Shown: positions 40,801 through 50,478 of the stretch, piece by piece
Layout: the number at the start of each line of letters is the position of its first letter
Position numbering within the stretch: position 1 is the stretch's first letter
Source: Mesocentrotus franciscanus
Lineage: Eukaryota > Echinodermata > Echinoidea > Camarodonta > Strongylocentrotidae
Direction of reading: 5' to 3'
DNA length: 64,000 bases
Assembly: GCA_037976565.1 (NCBI GenBank)
Contig: CP137679.1
Span: 29,456,534-29,520,533, forward strand
Notes under the pieces: model-generated
The model's database searches: none
What the model saw: the letters and a program-made list of their open reading frames with translations, nothing else
What the model was told of the DNA's origin: nothing
Program-made: the position numbers and the translations under genes

Positions 40801-43608
40801 TGATAATAATAATAATAATAATGATAATACTACTAATAATAATATTAATGATAACAATTATAATAATAATATGTCTTGTTTACCCAGGGTAGCCTCATCA
40901 GTATTATTATTGTCCTCCCTGAGGGTCCCGCAATCATATTATTACCCCGGCTTTAGCCGAGCTACCATGAAAGGCGCTCGAGCGTTCAAGGAATTTCTTC
41001 CTAAACCGGGTACCCATTTACCGCACCTGGGTGTAGTGTGGCAAATGTAGATTAATATCTCGCCAAAAGACATTAGTGCCGTTGCGGGACTCGAATCGCG
41101 ACCCATGCTATCCACAGTCGGGTGACGTATCCACTAGCTAGACCACGACACCTCTAATTGCCATTGCCAGCACACTAGAAACAGATCCATTGTTATAATC
41201 CTCCCTTATAAATATCAAATTACTTTTTTTTTTTTATCAAGATCGCAATTACTGTATACCAATTCCATACACCTGCAATATAATATTTTCATCTCCTTGT
41301 CTTGTTTTTACCTTGGCTTGCCTTATTTTCACTATCGTGATGATATCAAGGATTTGATGAAATTACGTGATTCATCTTGCTTTTAGCAGATACGACTATG
41401 ACTGTGTCTTTCATTTTTGTTAAGGTATGACATCAAAGGCTGCGTCTTGAATCGCTACGTTAAGCCAGAGAAAGAAGGAAGCCAGTATGTAACTGTGTTG
41501 AAAGATGTTAACTTTGGTGATCAGAAGCTGTATATACGTGAGTTATTCTTTAACATCCACCCATGTTTCAGTACAATTAAACATGATCGTGAATTCTTTC
41601 GAGGTATCAACTTAAGGTATATTTCAATACCGTTATGTATTTCCTATATATAATATCGTTTTGTAATTATGTGATATGTCATTGTACCGTTTACACATTT
41701 CGATATATAACGCACAAGACTATTGAGATTGCCCTAGATTTATTTCTTGAAAGTGTTTGTGATCGCGCTATTAACATAATTGAAATCAAATAAAAGTCAA
41801 AACTAATTACAGTTTAAACATAATTTTGATAACCATTAGAAATGACTGAAGATTTTAAATCTCGGGCGACTGTCATTTCATATCATGCAAGGTGCCTGAA
41901 TTCTGGGACCGCGATAATTATAATAGCCTCCTTGCATATTGTATTTCTTATCCAGTACGATGGAATAATAAAAGGCTGTAAATCTATGGAAATTAATGTA
42001 CCAACATTAGGATGTCACTACGATAAAGTATCAAGGTTTTTGCTCGCGTACAACAAGGAGAAACTGAAAAGTTGATATTCAGGCAAAGGACGCCCGGGCT
42101 CTGGCTATAATATTGTGCACCTAGACCTTTTTTTAAAAATTAGCCAGCCGTTAAGTTTGCATTTTTATTCTATAAAGGATAATACAGTTCATCTCAGTTT
42201 TTGACTGGATCGAATACTATATTTTACGGGATTTATCAAACTCAAAATGCTGTCTCGTTCCCCGGCTCGTTCCTCACAGGAGATCAAAGACAATGGTTTT
42301 TACGACAGGTTGATTTGGATGTCGAGTTCCTGAAGAGGTTTAACATAATGGACTACAGTCTCCTGGTCGAGCAGCGGACCCTCCACTCCATCGAGCGAGA
42401 GAACGACGGAGAACTGGCGGACTTGGTCATCAGAGTCGGAAAGTGAGTTTCATGATCGGATACTTGACAATACACTGTCTTGCCCGGTGCATTACTAAAG
42501 ACATAATTAGGACAATGTCGTCTGGGGCGATGGTCGACGAATTGAAAATGTTTGGGCTCTCGTTTCAATCCTTGTCGCCAGAAATCTTTTTTTTAATCGT
42601 TGGCGGGCTACCCGTTCTTTTTATCTAACTTATGCCAAAATTAGTCCGATATCCCCCACTCCAATCCAAAATGTTAACGGGTAGTAATGCTCCTCAATGT
42701 GTCAAAGTCATCAAAATTATCCGATTTCCAAATTAAACTTATTGCCTGATTGGTACGAGCTAAATTAATTAGCGTCGTTATAATTCGCAGCGTCGAGCAG
42801 TCATCAAATGGACTTTAATGGGACTTTTTTAATTCAAGGATAATAGATAACAAATCGTGGCCTATATTATGCCATCTGGCAGTTACATGCTTTATCATTT
42901 GTCCTCTTGTTATCTAAGAAGAATGTGAAATTAATAGAAGATACAGTCACCTTTCTTCATTTCCAAACGCAAATATCACAAGTTATCTAGTAAATCGTTT
43001 TTCAAAAATGTAATGACTATGTATTATTTGTGTGCAGGTCTACTCGTGGAAGAAGGAGGACAAAACCAACGGTCGATGTTTCCAAAAACCGCCAAAGACC
43101 CTCATCCATGACAGGTTCGATTGCAGGAAGTCCATCAAGCATGGATGGAGCCGTTGATCTTCCTGGAACTGTCAGTAGCGCCGAAGATCAATCCCTCGGT
43201 GTGGACCTCAGCCACAGAACCGACGTCAACCACCGAACCGACTTCCAGTACAACACGAACGTGAAAGGCAGCCAGGAGATGTCCGAGGATCTAGGAGACT
43301 TCGAGTTGGGACGCGTCCACAGGGACTCTTACAAAACTACGAGCGGAGAGGGCGTTTCGTCGAAGACAACGCTTCAAGAACACAACCAAAGACTCCTGCC
43401 GAACGTGCATAACGCTATCCACGTTGTCGATGGTGAAAAAGACCGCTATTTTGTTGGAGTGATAGACATTCTTACTCAGTATAATTGGAAGAAGAGGATG
43501 GAAACGATGCTGAAGTCCTGTATCGCTCCAAGAACGCCGTTTTCTTCCGTGAGTTCAGAGAAATATGCCAAACGATTCAACGATTATATTGCCGCGCATA
43601 CAGAATGA
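36956..43608 (+). CDS. PIP5KL1: PIP5KL1-like phosphatidylinositol phosphate kinase homologue
   Basis: Eight coding exons (36956-37327, 38268-38336, 38695-38846, 39832-39991, 40534-40586, 41425-41537, 42280-42442, 43038-43608) join in frame to 550 residues, longer than vertebrate PIP5KL1 because of a variable N-terminus and a Ser/Thr-rich insert at about 362-485. In order: YYAPNVFRDLR, the glycine-loop equivalent SRSGQIFFMT, the lysine motif YFLKT (K206), ILPDYVTHLMNYPHSLL, YDIKG (270-274; the family usually has a Ser next, here Cys), IMDYSLLV (329-336), and HVVDG...RYFVGVID (489-504) with the C-terminal KYAKRF...AAHTE. HVVDG and the AAHTE ending fit PIP5KL1 rather than PIP5K1/2. Vertebrate PIP5KL1 has little activity of its own and is thought to act by binding other PIP5K isoforms; the same is likely here. 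An in-frame stop at 36932 precedes the ATG. Confidence 0.92.
38268..38336 (+). CDS. PIP5KL1: PIP5KL1-like exon 2
   Basis: 23 codons, ESLESDDYGEVGEHLIPMEN, acidic, phase 0 at both ends, so it could be skipped without a frameshift. Flanked by TATATAG and GTACTT. Confidence 0.7.
38695..38846 (+). CDS. PIP5KL1: PIP5KL1-like exon 3 (start of kinase fold)
   Basis: KAVFRYYAPNVFRDLRSLLD, then EFYDRLAKEPYIQYKSNSRS and GQIFFMT. It corresponds to the F.DY.P.VFR.LR block and glycine loop of PIP kinases, in which the usual SGKSGSFFF is reduced to SRSGQIFF. Phase 2 end. Confidence 0.92.
39832..39991 (+). CDS. PIP5KL1: PIP5KL1-like exon 4 (lysine motif)
   Basis: NDKRYFLKTENRRDAKVLLH, ILPDYVTHLMNYPHSLLVRI, HGLYFIKLPGKKG. 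It matches the R(F/Y)(I/L)(I/L)KT...LP.Y..H...NP.SLL...G block of the family. K206 is the probable ATP-contacting lysine. Confidence 0.93.
40534..40586 (+). CDS. PIP5KL1: PIP5KL1-like exon 5
   Basis: 53 bases, KFFSVMQSVFPPEEGNN, equivalent to the V(V)MNN(V/L)FP strand of PIP kinases. It lies between TTCCTCAG and GTGAGA. Confidence 0.85.
40750..41151 (-). mobile_element. tRNA-derived SINE with ATT tail, in a PIP5KL1 intron
   Basis: Minus-strand element whose head (41151-41076) is tRNA-like: 5' GTGTCGT pairs with 3' ACGGCAC over all seven acceptor positions (one G-T), an A-box-like TGGTCTAGCTAGTGG and a B-box-like GATTCGAGTCC are at the right spacing. The body continues through ACCTGGGTAAAC-type sequence and GCTCGGCTAAAGCCGGGG, and the 3' end is a long imperfect (ATT)n tract on the minus strand (40750-40870). 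It has the head-body-tail plan of a SINE transcribed by RNA polymerase III. Confidence 0.7.
41425..41537 (+). CDS. PIP5KL1: PIP5KL1-like exon 6 (YDIKG motif)
   Basis: RYDIKGCVLNRYVKPEKEGS, then TVLKDVNFGDQKLYI. It fits the (F/Y)DLKGS...LKD.(N/D)F....K(I/L)Y block. It ends in phase 1 and its donor is directly followed by MITE family 1 copy 4 in the intron. Confidence 0.92.
41579..41769. mobile_element. MITE family 1, copy 4, in a PIP5KL1 intron
   Basis: Begins AAACATGATCGTGAATTCTT, continues CGAGGTATCAACTTAAGGTA and TATTTCAATACC, and ends with TTGAAAGTGTTTGTGATCGC. Diverged relative to the copies at 1478 and 17069. Confidence 0.65.
42280..42442 (+). CDS. PIP5KL1: PIP5KL1-like exon 7 (IMDYSLLV)
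   Basis: RDQRQWFLRQVDLDVEFLKR, FNIMDYSLLVEQRTLHSIER and ELADLVIRVGK. IMDYSLL is invariant in PIP kinases, and its Asp is the catalytic-loop residue. Acceptor CGTTCCTCACAG, donor GTGAGT, phase 2 end. Confidence 0.94.
43038..43608 (+). CDS. PIP5KL1: PIP5KL1-like exon 8 (C-terminal)
   Basis: A basic STRGRRRTKP start, a long Ser/Thr/Asp-rich insert (about residues 375-485) that is probably disordered, then HNAIHVVDGEKDRYFVGVID, the metal-binding VID, and KKRMETMLKSC...KYAKRFNDYIAAHTE. Stop TGA at 43606-43608. Confidence 0.93.
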
Positions 43609-44822
43609 AAGTAAGACGCGGCGCAGTTTCCCGACTCCGTTTCCCTACCCTCATTTCCTTTAATCAAATGGATGGATTATGAAACATGACAATGATAGAA
43701 CGGGGACAATTTCATTGTTATACTGGCATCTGTCATGTACGTTCAGGAGTTTGCTAGAGCGGAAATGAATACAGAAAAAGTCCAAAAGACTAGAAGCCGA
43801 CTTTGTATAAAGAAATATGCTTGGTGAGCCGACATTTTTGCTCCTCCTACATTTCGTTCCACGCTTTATTTCGTCAAAGATGTAAGGCTAAGGTTTAGGT
43901 TGCAATTGGGTTATAGCTAGGTTACGTTTAGAAATTAGAAGTGGGCGTAGTGCTATTCGGTTAGTGTGGGGAAATCATCGTGGAGCAATTTTTGGCGGTG
44001 CATGTTCTTCTTGTCTAAAATAAGTTGTCTTGGTGAGACTTGGCGGAATTGTCTTCCCCTCCACTACAGGAGGTGGACTTGGTGAGATATAAAGCATCTT
44101 TAACGTCTTATTATCTCCTCATATGAGCCCGACTCGACGAGCCAAGAGCAGGAGTACCGCCAGGCGCCAGACCATTTTGAATGGGGGATATCGGACCGAT
44201 TTTGCCCGCAGTCAACAAACAGGATTCGTGTGCAATGTTGAAATAATTCTAATGATTATCAACTAGTTCTTGTATTAAAAAAAGACAACGCAATCCTTCA
44301 ATATTGAACGTCATAGCCTACTTGTCAGCATATGCATTGCATGTTGAAATCAAATGGTTGAGAATGATATTTATTTCAGTCTATATTTCATGGTGTTCTC
44401 CTAATCGAACCGGAACGGCGTGAATGAATCAGTGAAGGTGTGTCTATATAATGTATACATGACTGTCTTTGTACATTTCGTGTGATAACAAGCTCAGCTT
44501 TTTTCCTTTTTATAGATATATTTATTATGAGTTGTACTAGTGATTGGTGCAAAATGCAGCTCAGTATTACAATAATGCATTCCACTTCTGCCATGAATAA
44601 ATGCAGCTCGATAGTATTGGTATGATATCGGTGCAATGAGTCATTATAAACTATTTTTATTTGTTAATATACGTTTTGCATGTTGTACATATTATACGTA
44701 TACATATCGCATCACTCTTTTTACTGAATGTTATAAATTCATTTTTACACTTTTAGCAATATTTCACACTTCTATGATGCACTACGCTAGGCTGTGTTAG
44801 GTTCAATTTCTTTTAATACACC
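43609..44822 (+). other. 3' UTR and downstream region of the PIP5KL1-like gene
   Basis: No further coding frame. A polyadenylation signal AATAAA lies at 44595-44600. An additional hexamer closer to the stop was not found, so a 3' UTR of about 1 kb is the simplest reading. Confidence 0.5.
44595..44600 (+). terminator. Putative polyadenylation signal of the PIP5KL1-like gene
   Basis: AATAAA in the context CCATGAATAAATGCAGC, nearly 1 kb after the stop codon. Tentative. Confidence 0.4.
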
Positions 44823-45220
44823 TCGCAAGGACTTTCGAAGAAGAAAAAAAATCAACCTTAGGCAGTAGACCCGTTAACTAAATTTATACATACTTTTTGA
44901 ACGAAATTTTCGCTCGGCTAATAAAAAGTTTGTTAGAGGCTTGCCCGACATAGCAGCCGCTGTTGTATGCAAACTTCCATCCATAGAGATGGCATTTTGC
45001 ATATCAGGTGAATCAAACAGTTGGTGTTCGGGAGAACTGAACATGCATAAGTTGAAATACATTGGTTAACAGGTCTATTTCAATAGCCTTGTCCGCCCCT
45101 TGAAATGTGCGAACATTACAATGACGCAATACGTAATCCGAACATAGTTTCTATGGGATATACAATTAGGGCATTGAAATTGCCCTTCCGAGTTGATTTA
45201 CTAAAACTCTTTGCGATAAT
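44823..45220. mobile_element. MITE family 1, copy 5, split by a TA-flanked MITE
   Basis: Left part TCGCAAGGACTTTCGAAG and AATCAACCTTAGGCA, right part TTTCAATAGCC, TTTCTATGGGATATACAATTAGGG, ATTGCCCTTCC and ACTCTTTGCGATAATG. The two parts are contiguous in other copies; here 44866-45077 sits between them. Confidence 0.75.
44866..45077. mobile_element. MITE family 2 copy nested in family 1 copy 5
   Basis: Bounded by TA on each side with inverted ends GACCCGTTAACTAAAT and the complement of GACCTGTTAACCAATG. The interior shares AGTTTGTTAGAGGCTTGCCCGACATAGCAG with copies at 56058-56289 and 62516-62916. TA duplication and GACC ends suggest a Tc1/mariner-type transposase. Confidence 0.7.
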
Positions 45221-45221
45221 G

Positions 45222-45588
45222 TTTAAAGCCCCTCTAAAGTGTTGGGAGCCCCAAAAATTTGATGGCAAAATTTCACTGTATCATAATGTGGAAGAGGATG
45301 CCATTTAAGACACATTTCTGCAAAGATTTTCAAAACAAATGTGTTTGAAGTCGAATATTGATGAAAGAATACAAAATTTAGGTTTTTGCGTACAAAAAAA
45401 ATTAATAATTATGTATTCGCTTATCAATATTTGTATTCAACACATTTTTTTTTTTTTTTTTTTGGGGGATCTTTGCAGTAGTGTATCTTAAATGACATCC
45501 TCTTTCACATTATGATACAATTTAAGTGAAATTTTGCCATCAAACTTTTGGCGAATTTGGGGCTCCCAACACTTAAGAAGGGCTTTAA
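45222..45588. mobile_element. Long-TIR MITE, about 367 bp
   Basis: The first 130 bases, starting TTAAAGCCC and including GTGTTGGGAGCCCCAAA, TTTGATGGCAAAATTTCAC and TATCATAATGTG, return as reverse complement at the right end, closing with GGGCTTTAA. A T17-type run occupies 45446-45464. It directly abuts the right end of MITE family 1 copy 5. Confidence 0.8.
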
Positions 45589-48052
45589 GTTTAAGGTTGC
45601 AGCCCTCTTATTTAGTTGTTTGATACATCAACGAAAAATGGGACTTTGTGTCCGTCCATAATAAACCAAACTTCGTAAATGAATACAAACAACTTACTGT
45701 GTGTCAAATTTAAGCATTAGGCCAAATGAAATTAATGTTAAATTTCTCGTCCCCTCCTCCTTCATTTTATCGGGTCGCGTCAAATCTTATTTGATATGTT
45801 TTGTTCTAAAATGAAAATAAATATGAATCTGAAGACATCTAGACAAAAAAAAAAAAAAACAGAAATCATAATATCATGCCATTTAACCGTTGTGAGCCAC
45901 TGAAGTGCATGTACCAATTCAGTGCAATCAATAAGATTTGTGTTAAAATTGACCAAATAGCACTGTATGTACCAGAACAAAAAATCATATTCACTCGGCC
46001 TTTTAAAAGAGATTATACAATGTAAATCACAGTCGTGTCTCAAGAGACATTTGGTGCATTTGTTTGAATGATATTCAACTATTACTATGATTACAGTTGC
46101 TTTAAGTATCCATACTGTATTTGTAATATGTAAATTCACCCTCAAAGAGTATTCATATTTTGTAATTATATCGAGTGCCATTTTCAATTGAATCAATTTG
46201 GAAATGTGTTATGTGCAATGCTTGCGATCATGATTCTACCTATATAGTATGTGTTTTTGTTTGTTTTTAAAGCAGATGTGTTGCATTTGCAGTGGACTTC
46301 TAGACAGCATGTTAATTAAGTTTTTAAAAAGGTTACCCTTGTCTTTCATGCCATCACATAAATGTCATCATGTGGTACTTGTGAGTTGTGGCAATTAAAA
46401 ATATAAATGCATGCAAACAAGCGAGGAGTATATTGGGCCATTTTGTTTTAATCACATGGTTTCCAACTTCATATTAGCTTCACCACCGATCCTTCCCTCC
46501 CCACCCCTCCTCTCTCTCTCTCTCTCTCTCTTTCTCCCGCTTCTTCTCCCATCTCTAACCCTCTGCCCCCTTCCTCTCCCCCTCTCTCTCTCTATCTCTC
46601 TCTTTCTCCCCTCCCCTTCTCTCTACTCCCCCGATCCCCTTTCTCACTCTATAGTGTTATTATCTGCATCATTTTGAACAACAGAGAATCCTATAGCCTA
46701 GATTCAGAAAAACAAACTTACAAAGCAACTACAAAATCATAAATGAAAAAATATGAAGTTAAAAATCTTATATACCAACATCATCTTTTTTCCACTCGAT
46801 TCTTAATACATGTACAAACAAAATACATGGCACAATTTTTTTCCAGGCAAGAATAGATTTATTCATAACCATAGGTTCTACATTACACAGTTTATACTAT
46901 GGATGATATGACCTCCTGGTCTACACTTTATACACGTTTCTCAATAAGAATAAGAATTGCACTTTAACATACTAAGGAAACCCCTTAAATTCTACAACAA
47001 CGAAAAATCCCCAAGGCAAATAAAAGTAACTGTATAATCATAATATATGAAATCCATAATCGTTCAATTATGTGATGGTTCAATTCTATATAATAACCAT
47101 TCAATTTCATTATTCCAATTAACTCACTTCCAGTGTTAATTCTTAGTAAAAAAAAAATATATATATACTTCAACAGTAAGGCTGATTGACAGCTCAAATG
47201 TGGTCTTGAGTCAGTATTAAAATTATAAACCAATTTTGTTTTCTTTTCTCAATAACTCCTGGAAAATATATAGAGATAATTTTGGATTTTAAAGCAACTT
47301 AGTACACATAGTCAGTGTACTATTTTTTCCTCCCCTATTTTTGTTTAAGCATAAACACATTACGAAAAATCGCCAATAATAACATACTACCGGTAATGAA
47401 TTAAACATTGCCTATTGAGCCTATTGAAATCTAACTTGCTGTTGATATTGTTTTAATTTGTATTTTTACTATAAAGGCAGGATTAAACTAACCTTGCATA
47501 ATACAATTTTATACAATAAAAAAAATCAAAGTCTTAACCCGTCAACCACATGATATATTTTGCATACATGTACATGCACTTGATACAAGTTGTACTTATC
47601 AATGAGTTTATGATAACAAATATGAACCCATGAAAAATATAAAAAATAATGAAAAATAGTAGCAATACCATAATTGTGTATTTTTACAATACTGGAGAGA
47701 TTTTAAGGAACAAGTTTATTATTCAGGTTTTTAAACCAACACAGTGTTCTTAACAAAAACTCACCCATCATGTGAAACCTTATGAATAACAGATATAAAT
47801 TATGTAAATTCAAGACCAAAAGTCAAAAACTTTGTTTGTGACAGACGAATTTCATTGTTTTCACACCATTTTGGACACCATTACGTGACATAAAAACTCA
47901 GCCATGCACATTTAGTGATGAATATTTAATTCATAAATAAACTTTATACGGCCCCTCATACATGCATATATACGTTTTGATCATGATTTAAGGAAATATC
48001 TTCATCAATACCGGAAGAAAAAAACAGTAACATGTCTGGTATTCCGCCTAGC
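45589..48052. other. Intergenic, no gene seen
   Basis: AT-rich with a pyrimidine tract at 46500-46645. On the minus strand an AATAAA (about 46858-46863) could end a transcript coming from the right, but no exon links it to a gene. Confidence 0.45.
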
Positions 48053-48116
48053 AAAGATCCGGTAACGGTCGTTGTGCTTGGTGTCCATTGTCGCAACGAC
48101 CGTTATCGGGGTCGGT
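48053..48116. repeat. GC-rich inverted repeat (hairpin)
   Basis: The arm CCGGTAACGGTCGTTGTG at about 48058-48075 pairs with GCAACGACCGTTATCGGG at about 48093-48110, with two mismatches and an 18-base loop. A second GGTAAC follows immediately. It stands out in an AT-rich neighbourhood. Confidence 0.7.
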
Positions 48117-49845
48117 AACTCTGTAAGATAATTATCAAAAGCTCCAAACCTCTACTGCTTTTCACAAACCTCAACTAGGTATCAAATGGTAGTAATGATT
48201 TTTGGGCGAGATAATTTGTTATCCTCTAATTCAAATTTAATGTACCACAAAAAAATCGTGGTGTCCAAAACAACTTTTTAAAGACAATAAGAAGTTATTA
48301 GTTGGCATAAATTGGTCATAAAAATTAAGAATCTGACCTAATATTTAAATTGGCAACACATGGTCGCTTGTTTTCTGTTCGATCGTACGGACCACGTCGC
48401 CACCTTCATTCCTTCGTGTCAACATCTGGAGGATCCGCAACGATCGTAACGGAGATATTTTACAGTTAAAATCCTCCCAAATCAAACTTTCTGACGAACC
48501 ATAGGCAATCGAAATAGCTAAAATTCATAAGGTAATGTGTATCATTTCTGACATATATGGATAATTTTTGCTGTGAAATGTTCGATTTTCTTCTGAAATT
48601 GTGATATTGAGATGAATTACCGCATTTGTGTTTGCGTTTGTGTTCGTGTCAAACACAACGTCCGTTACGTAGAAAAGCATTTTTGTTAAAACTTTGTCGG
48701 ACATTTTATATACGGTTAATATCATTAAGGAGGTATCAGTGAATAACTCGGCGGCAATTATTTAGTTACGTGTTAGATCACATTGGTGAAAATGCTTGGT
48801 TTTCTCTAATAATATTACGTTCGTTTTGTGGCCGACACGAAAATTTTAGGGTCCACCGGAACGTACGTACGTACGTCTAGCTCGGTGTATGACCCCCCAG
48901 CTCCATGACAAAACTGAACTGATTTCACTCAAAATCGGTACTTTAGACTTTTAGTGACAATTGATGACACCTAAATAGCAGTAAAATACAATTTTGTTTT
49001 AACTCACCGATGTTAGAAAGAATAATTTAAAAATTAAAATCGTGAGTCCACTGTCAAACTTGCTTACACTTACAGTTTTATCGGCATGATTGTGTGCATT
49101 TGTGTGTTATAAGTGTATTGACTATTCACGTGTGAAATTGCTGCCTATTAGCACATGGTACAGCGCTAGCGCTATAGCTAGTACTAGATGTCCATATCAT
49201 ATACGCGCAGTATATTGACTCTCTATGCTTTGCTGGAGTGGGTTCATGGACCTACATGTACTAATGATTATACTACTAGTAGACGCCTAGGCCCGACTAT
49301 CTTGACCAGAAATGGAAGTAGAAGGGTCTGGATATTATCTTTTTCCAATATTCGTATAGGCCTAGTCTTATTCTTTTTAAAGATTTTTTAATTGTAGGCC
49401 TAGGGTCTATGTATCAATTACGACTACATTTATGTGATCACTAGACTTGTCGCGAATATCACATGAAAAGCAACAGGTGGGACTATAATGTGTAGTCCCA
49501 TCTACTTATTTTTGTGTTAGAAATCTCCAATTATATATGTATTTTTTTTCGTGGGGGAAGGGGGTCTACGGTTACATAAAGAGTCTACCCAAAATTATTT
49601 TCCTAGACCTTAAATCTGCAGTTAAGGGGGGGGGGGGATTTTACTTAAGGGGAATATTTAAGGGATAATCTTTTCTTTCATTTGCATCATTCATGCCATT
49701 TTTAAAGATTTGCCATATTTTTGTAATAATTTTTTTGGCAATGCCAATGCTAATTGAAAACCATCATGATAAATGTATGTTTCCTGAGGAATAAATAATA
49801 GAAATGCATAGTTACAAGTTTTTTGTTTTGTTGTTATTTTACAGA
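48117..49845. other. Flank upstream of the basic ORF, possible promoter region
   Basis: CpG-richer DNA at 48360-48470 and an (ACGT)n run at about 48864-48878. It could hold the promoter or 5' exon for the frame at 49846, whose exon seems to start right after a splice acceptor. No exon is assigned. A run of twelve G's is at about 49625-49637. Confidence 0.4.
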
Positions 49846-50478
49846 ATGGATCTTCATAAGCGTAGAACGGCGAGCACCAAACCCCCCGATGTTCCAGGCC
49901 CTTCTGAGCCGAAAACAAAAACAAAACAGAAGATGACAGTAGCTGAAACGCAGAGAGCATATAGACAAAGAGTGAAAGAAAATCCAGACAAATACAAGCT
50001 ACAGAAAGAAGTAGACAAGCAACGTTGTAAACTTTGGAGAATGAGCAGAAGTGAAGAACAAAAACAGAGAGACAGAGACACATGTAGGCAACGATCAGTT
50101 GCGTTCAGAGCAAGACAGAGAGCCTCTGGTAACAAGCCTGCTCCAAAACGAACAAGGAAGGCAAGACTTGCACAGGCTGAAAAGTGGAAAGAATACAAGA
50201 GAAAAGAAAGAGCAGAAATGACAGCACCAAAACGACGACAAGTAAATGAAAACCGTAGAGCACTGTATGCCCAGCAGAAGGAAGCGGAGAAGAAAGCGGA
50301 GAAAGCGTCTCAAAACTCAAAAACACCCTTGACTTTCACAAGCACAAATGCAAGACGGAAAGCTATCTCTAGGTCACTGCGAATTCTACCGCTATCACCT
50401 GATAGATTTGCTGAGGTACTGTGTTCTGTTGTTGGAAAGAGCGCACCAAGCAGAAAGTCAGTATTGAAAAAGAAATGA
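49846..50478 (+). CDS. Lys/Arg-rich repetitive protein of unknown function
   Basis: A 210-codon frame from ATG (49846) to TGA (50476-50478). The ATG follows a good 3' splice site (GTTATTTTACAGA), suggesting an upstream non-coding exon. The product is highly basic with repeated units of the form YRQRVKENPDKYKLQKEVDK, RDTCRQRSVAFRARQRA, KWKEYKRKERAEM and VNENRRALYAQQKEAEKKAE, predicting charged helices or coiled coil. I recognise the style: many cnidarian, mollusc and echinoderm genomes have large families with YR.(K/R)...(N/D)P.K...Y...D..R repeats and no known function. The C-terminus (SPDRFAEVLCSVVGKSAPSR) looks like the start of a further conserved region cut by the stop, so the copy may be truncated. 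A host gene and a transposon-associated ORF are both possible. Confidence 0.6.
   Translation: MDLHKRRTASTKPPDVPGPSEPKTKTKQKMTVAETQRAYRQRVKENPDKYKLQKEVDKQRCKLWRMSRSEEQKQRDRDTCRQRSVAFRARQRASGNKPAPKRTRKARLAQAEKWKEYKRKERAEMTAPKRRQVNENRRALYAQQKEAEKKAEKASQNSKTPLTFTSTNARRKAISRSLRILPLSPDRFAEVLCSVVGKSAPSRKSVLKKK

Noticed and set aside
43880..43960. Degenerate TTAGG/TTAGGG-like words (TAAGGTTTAGG, GGGTTATAGC)
   Set aside because: Too irregular to be an interstitial telomere.
49854..50326. Cys/Leu-rich minus-strand frames opposite the basic ORF
   Set aside because: Antisense reading of a Lys/Arg-rich coding sequence; no independent support.
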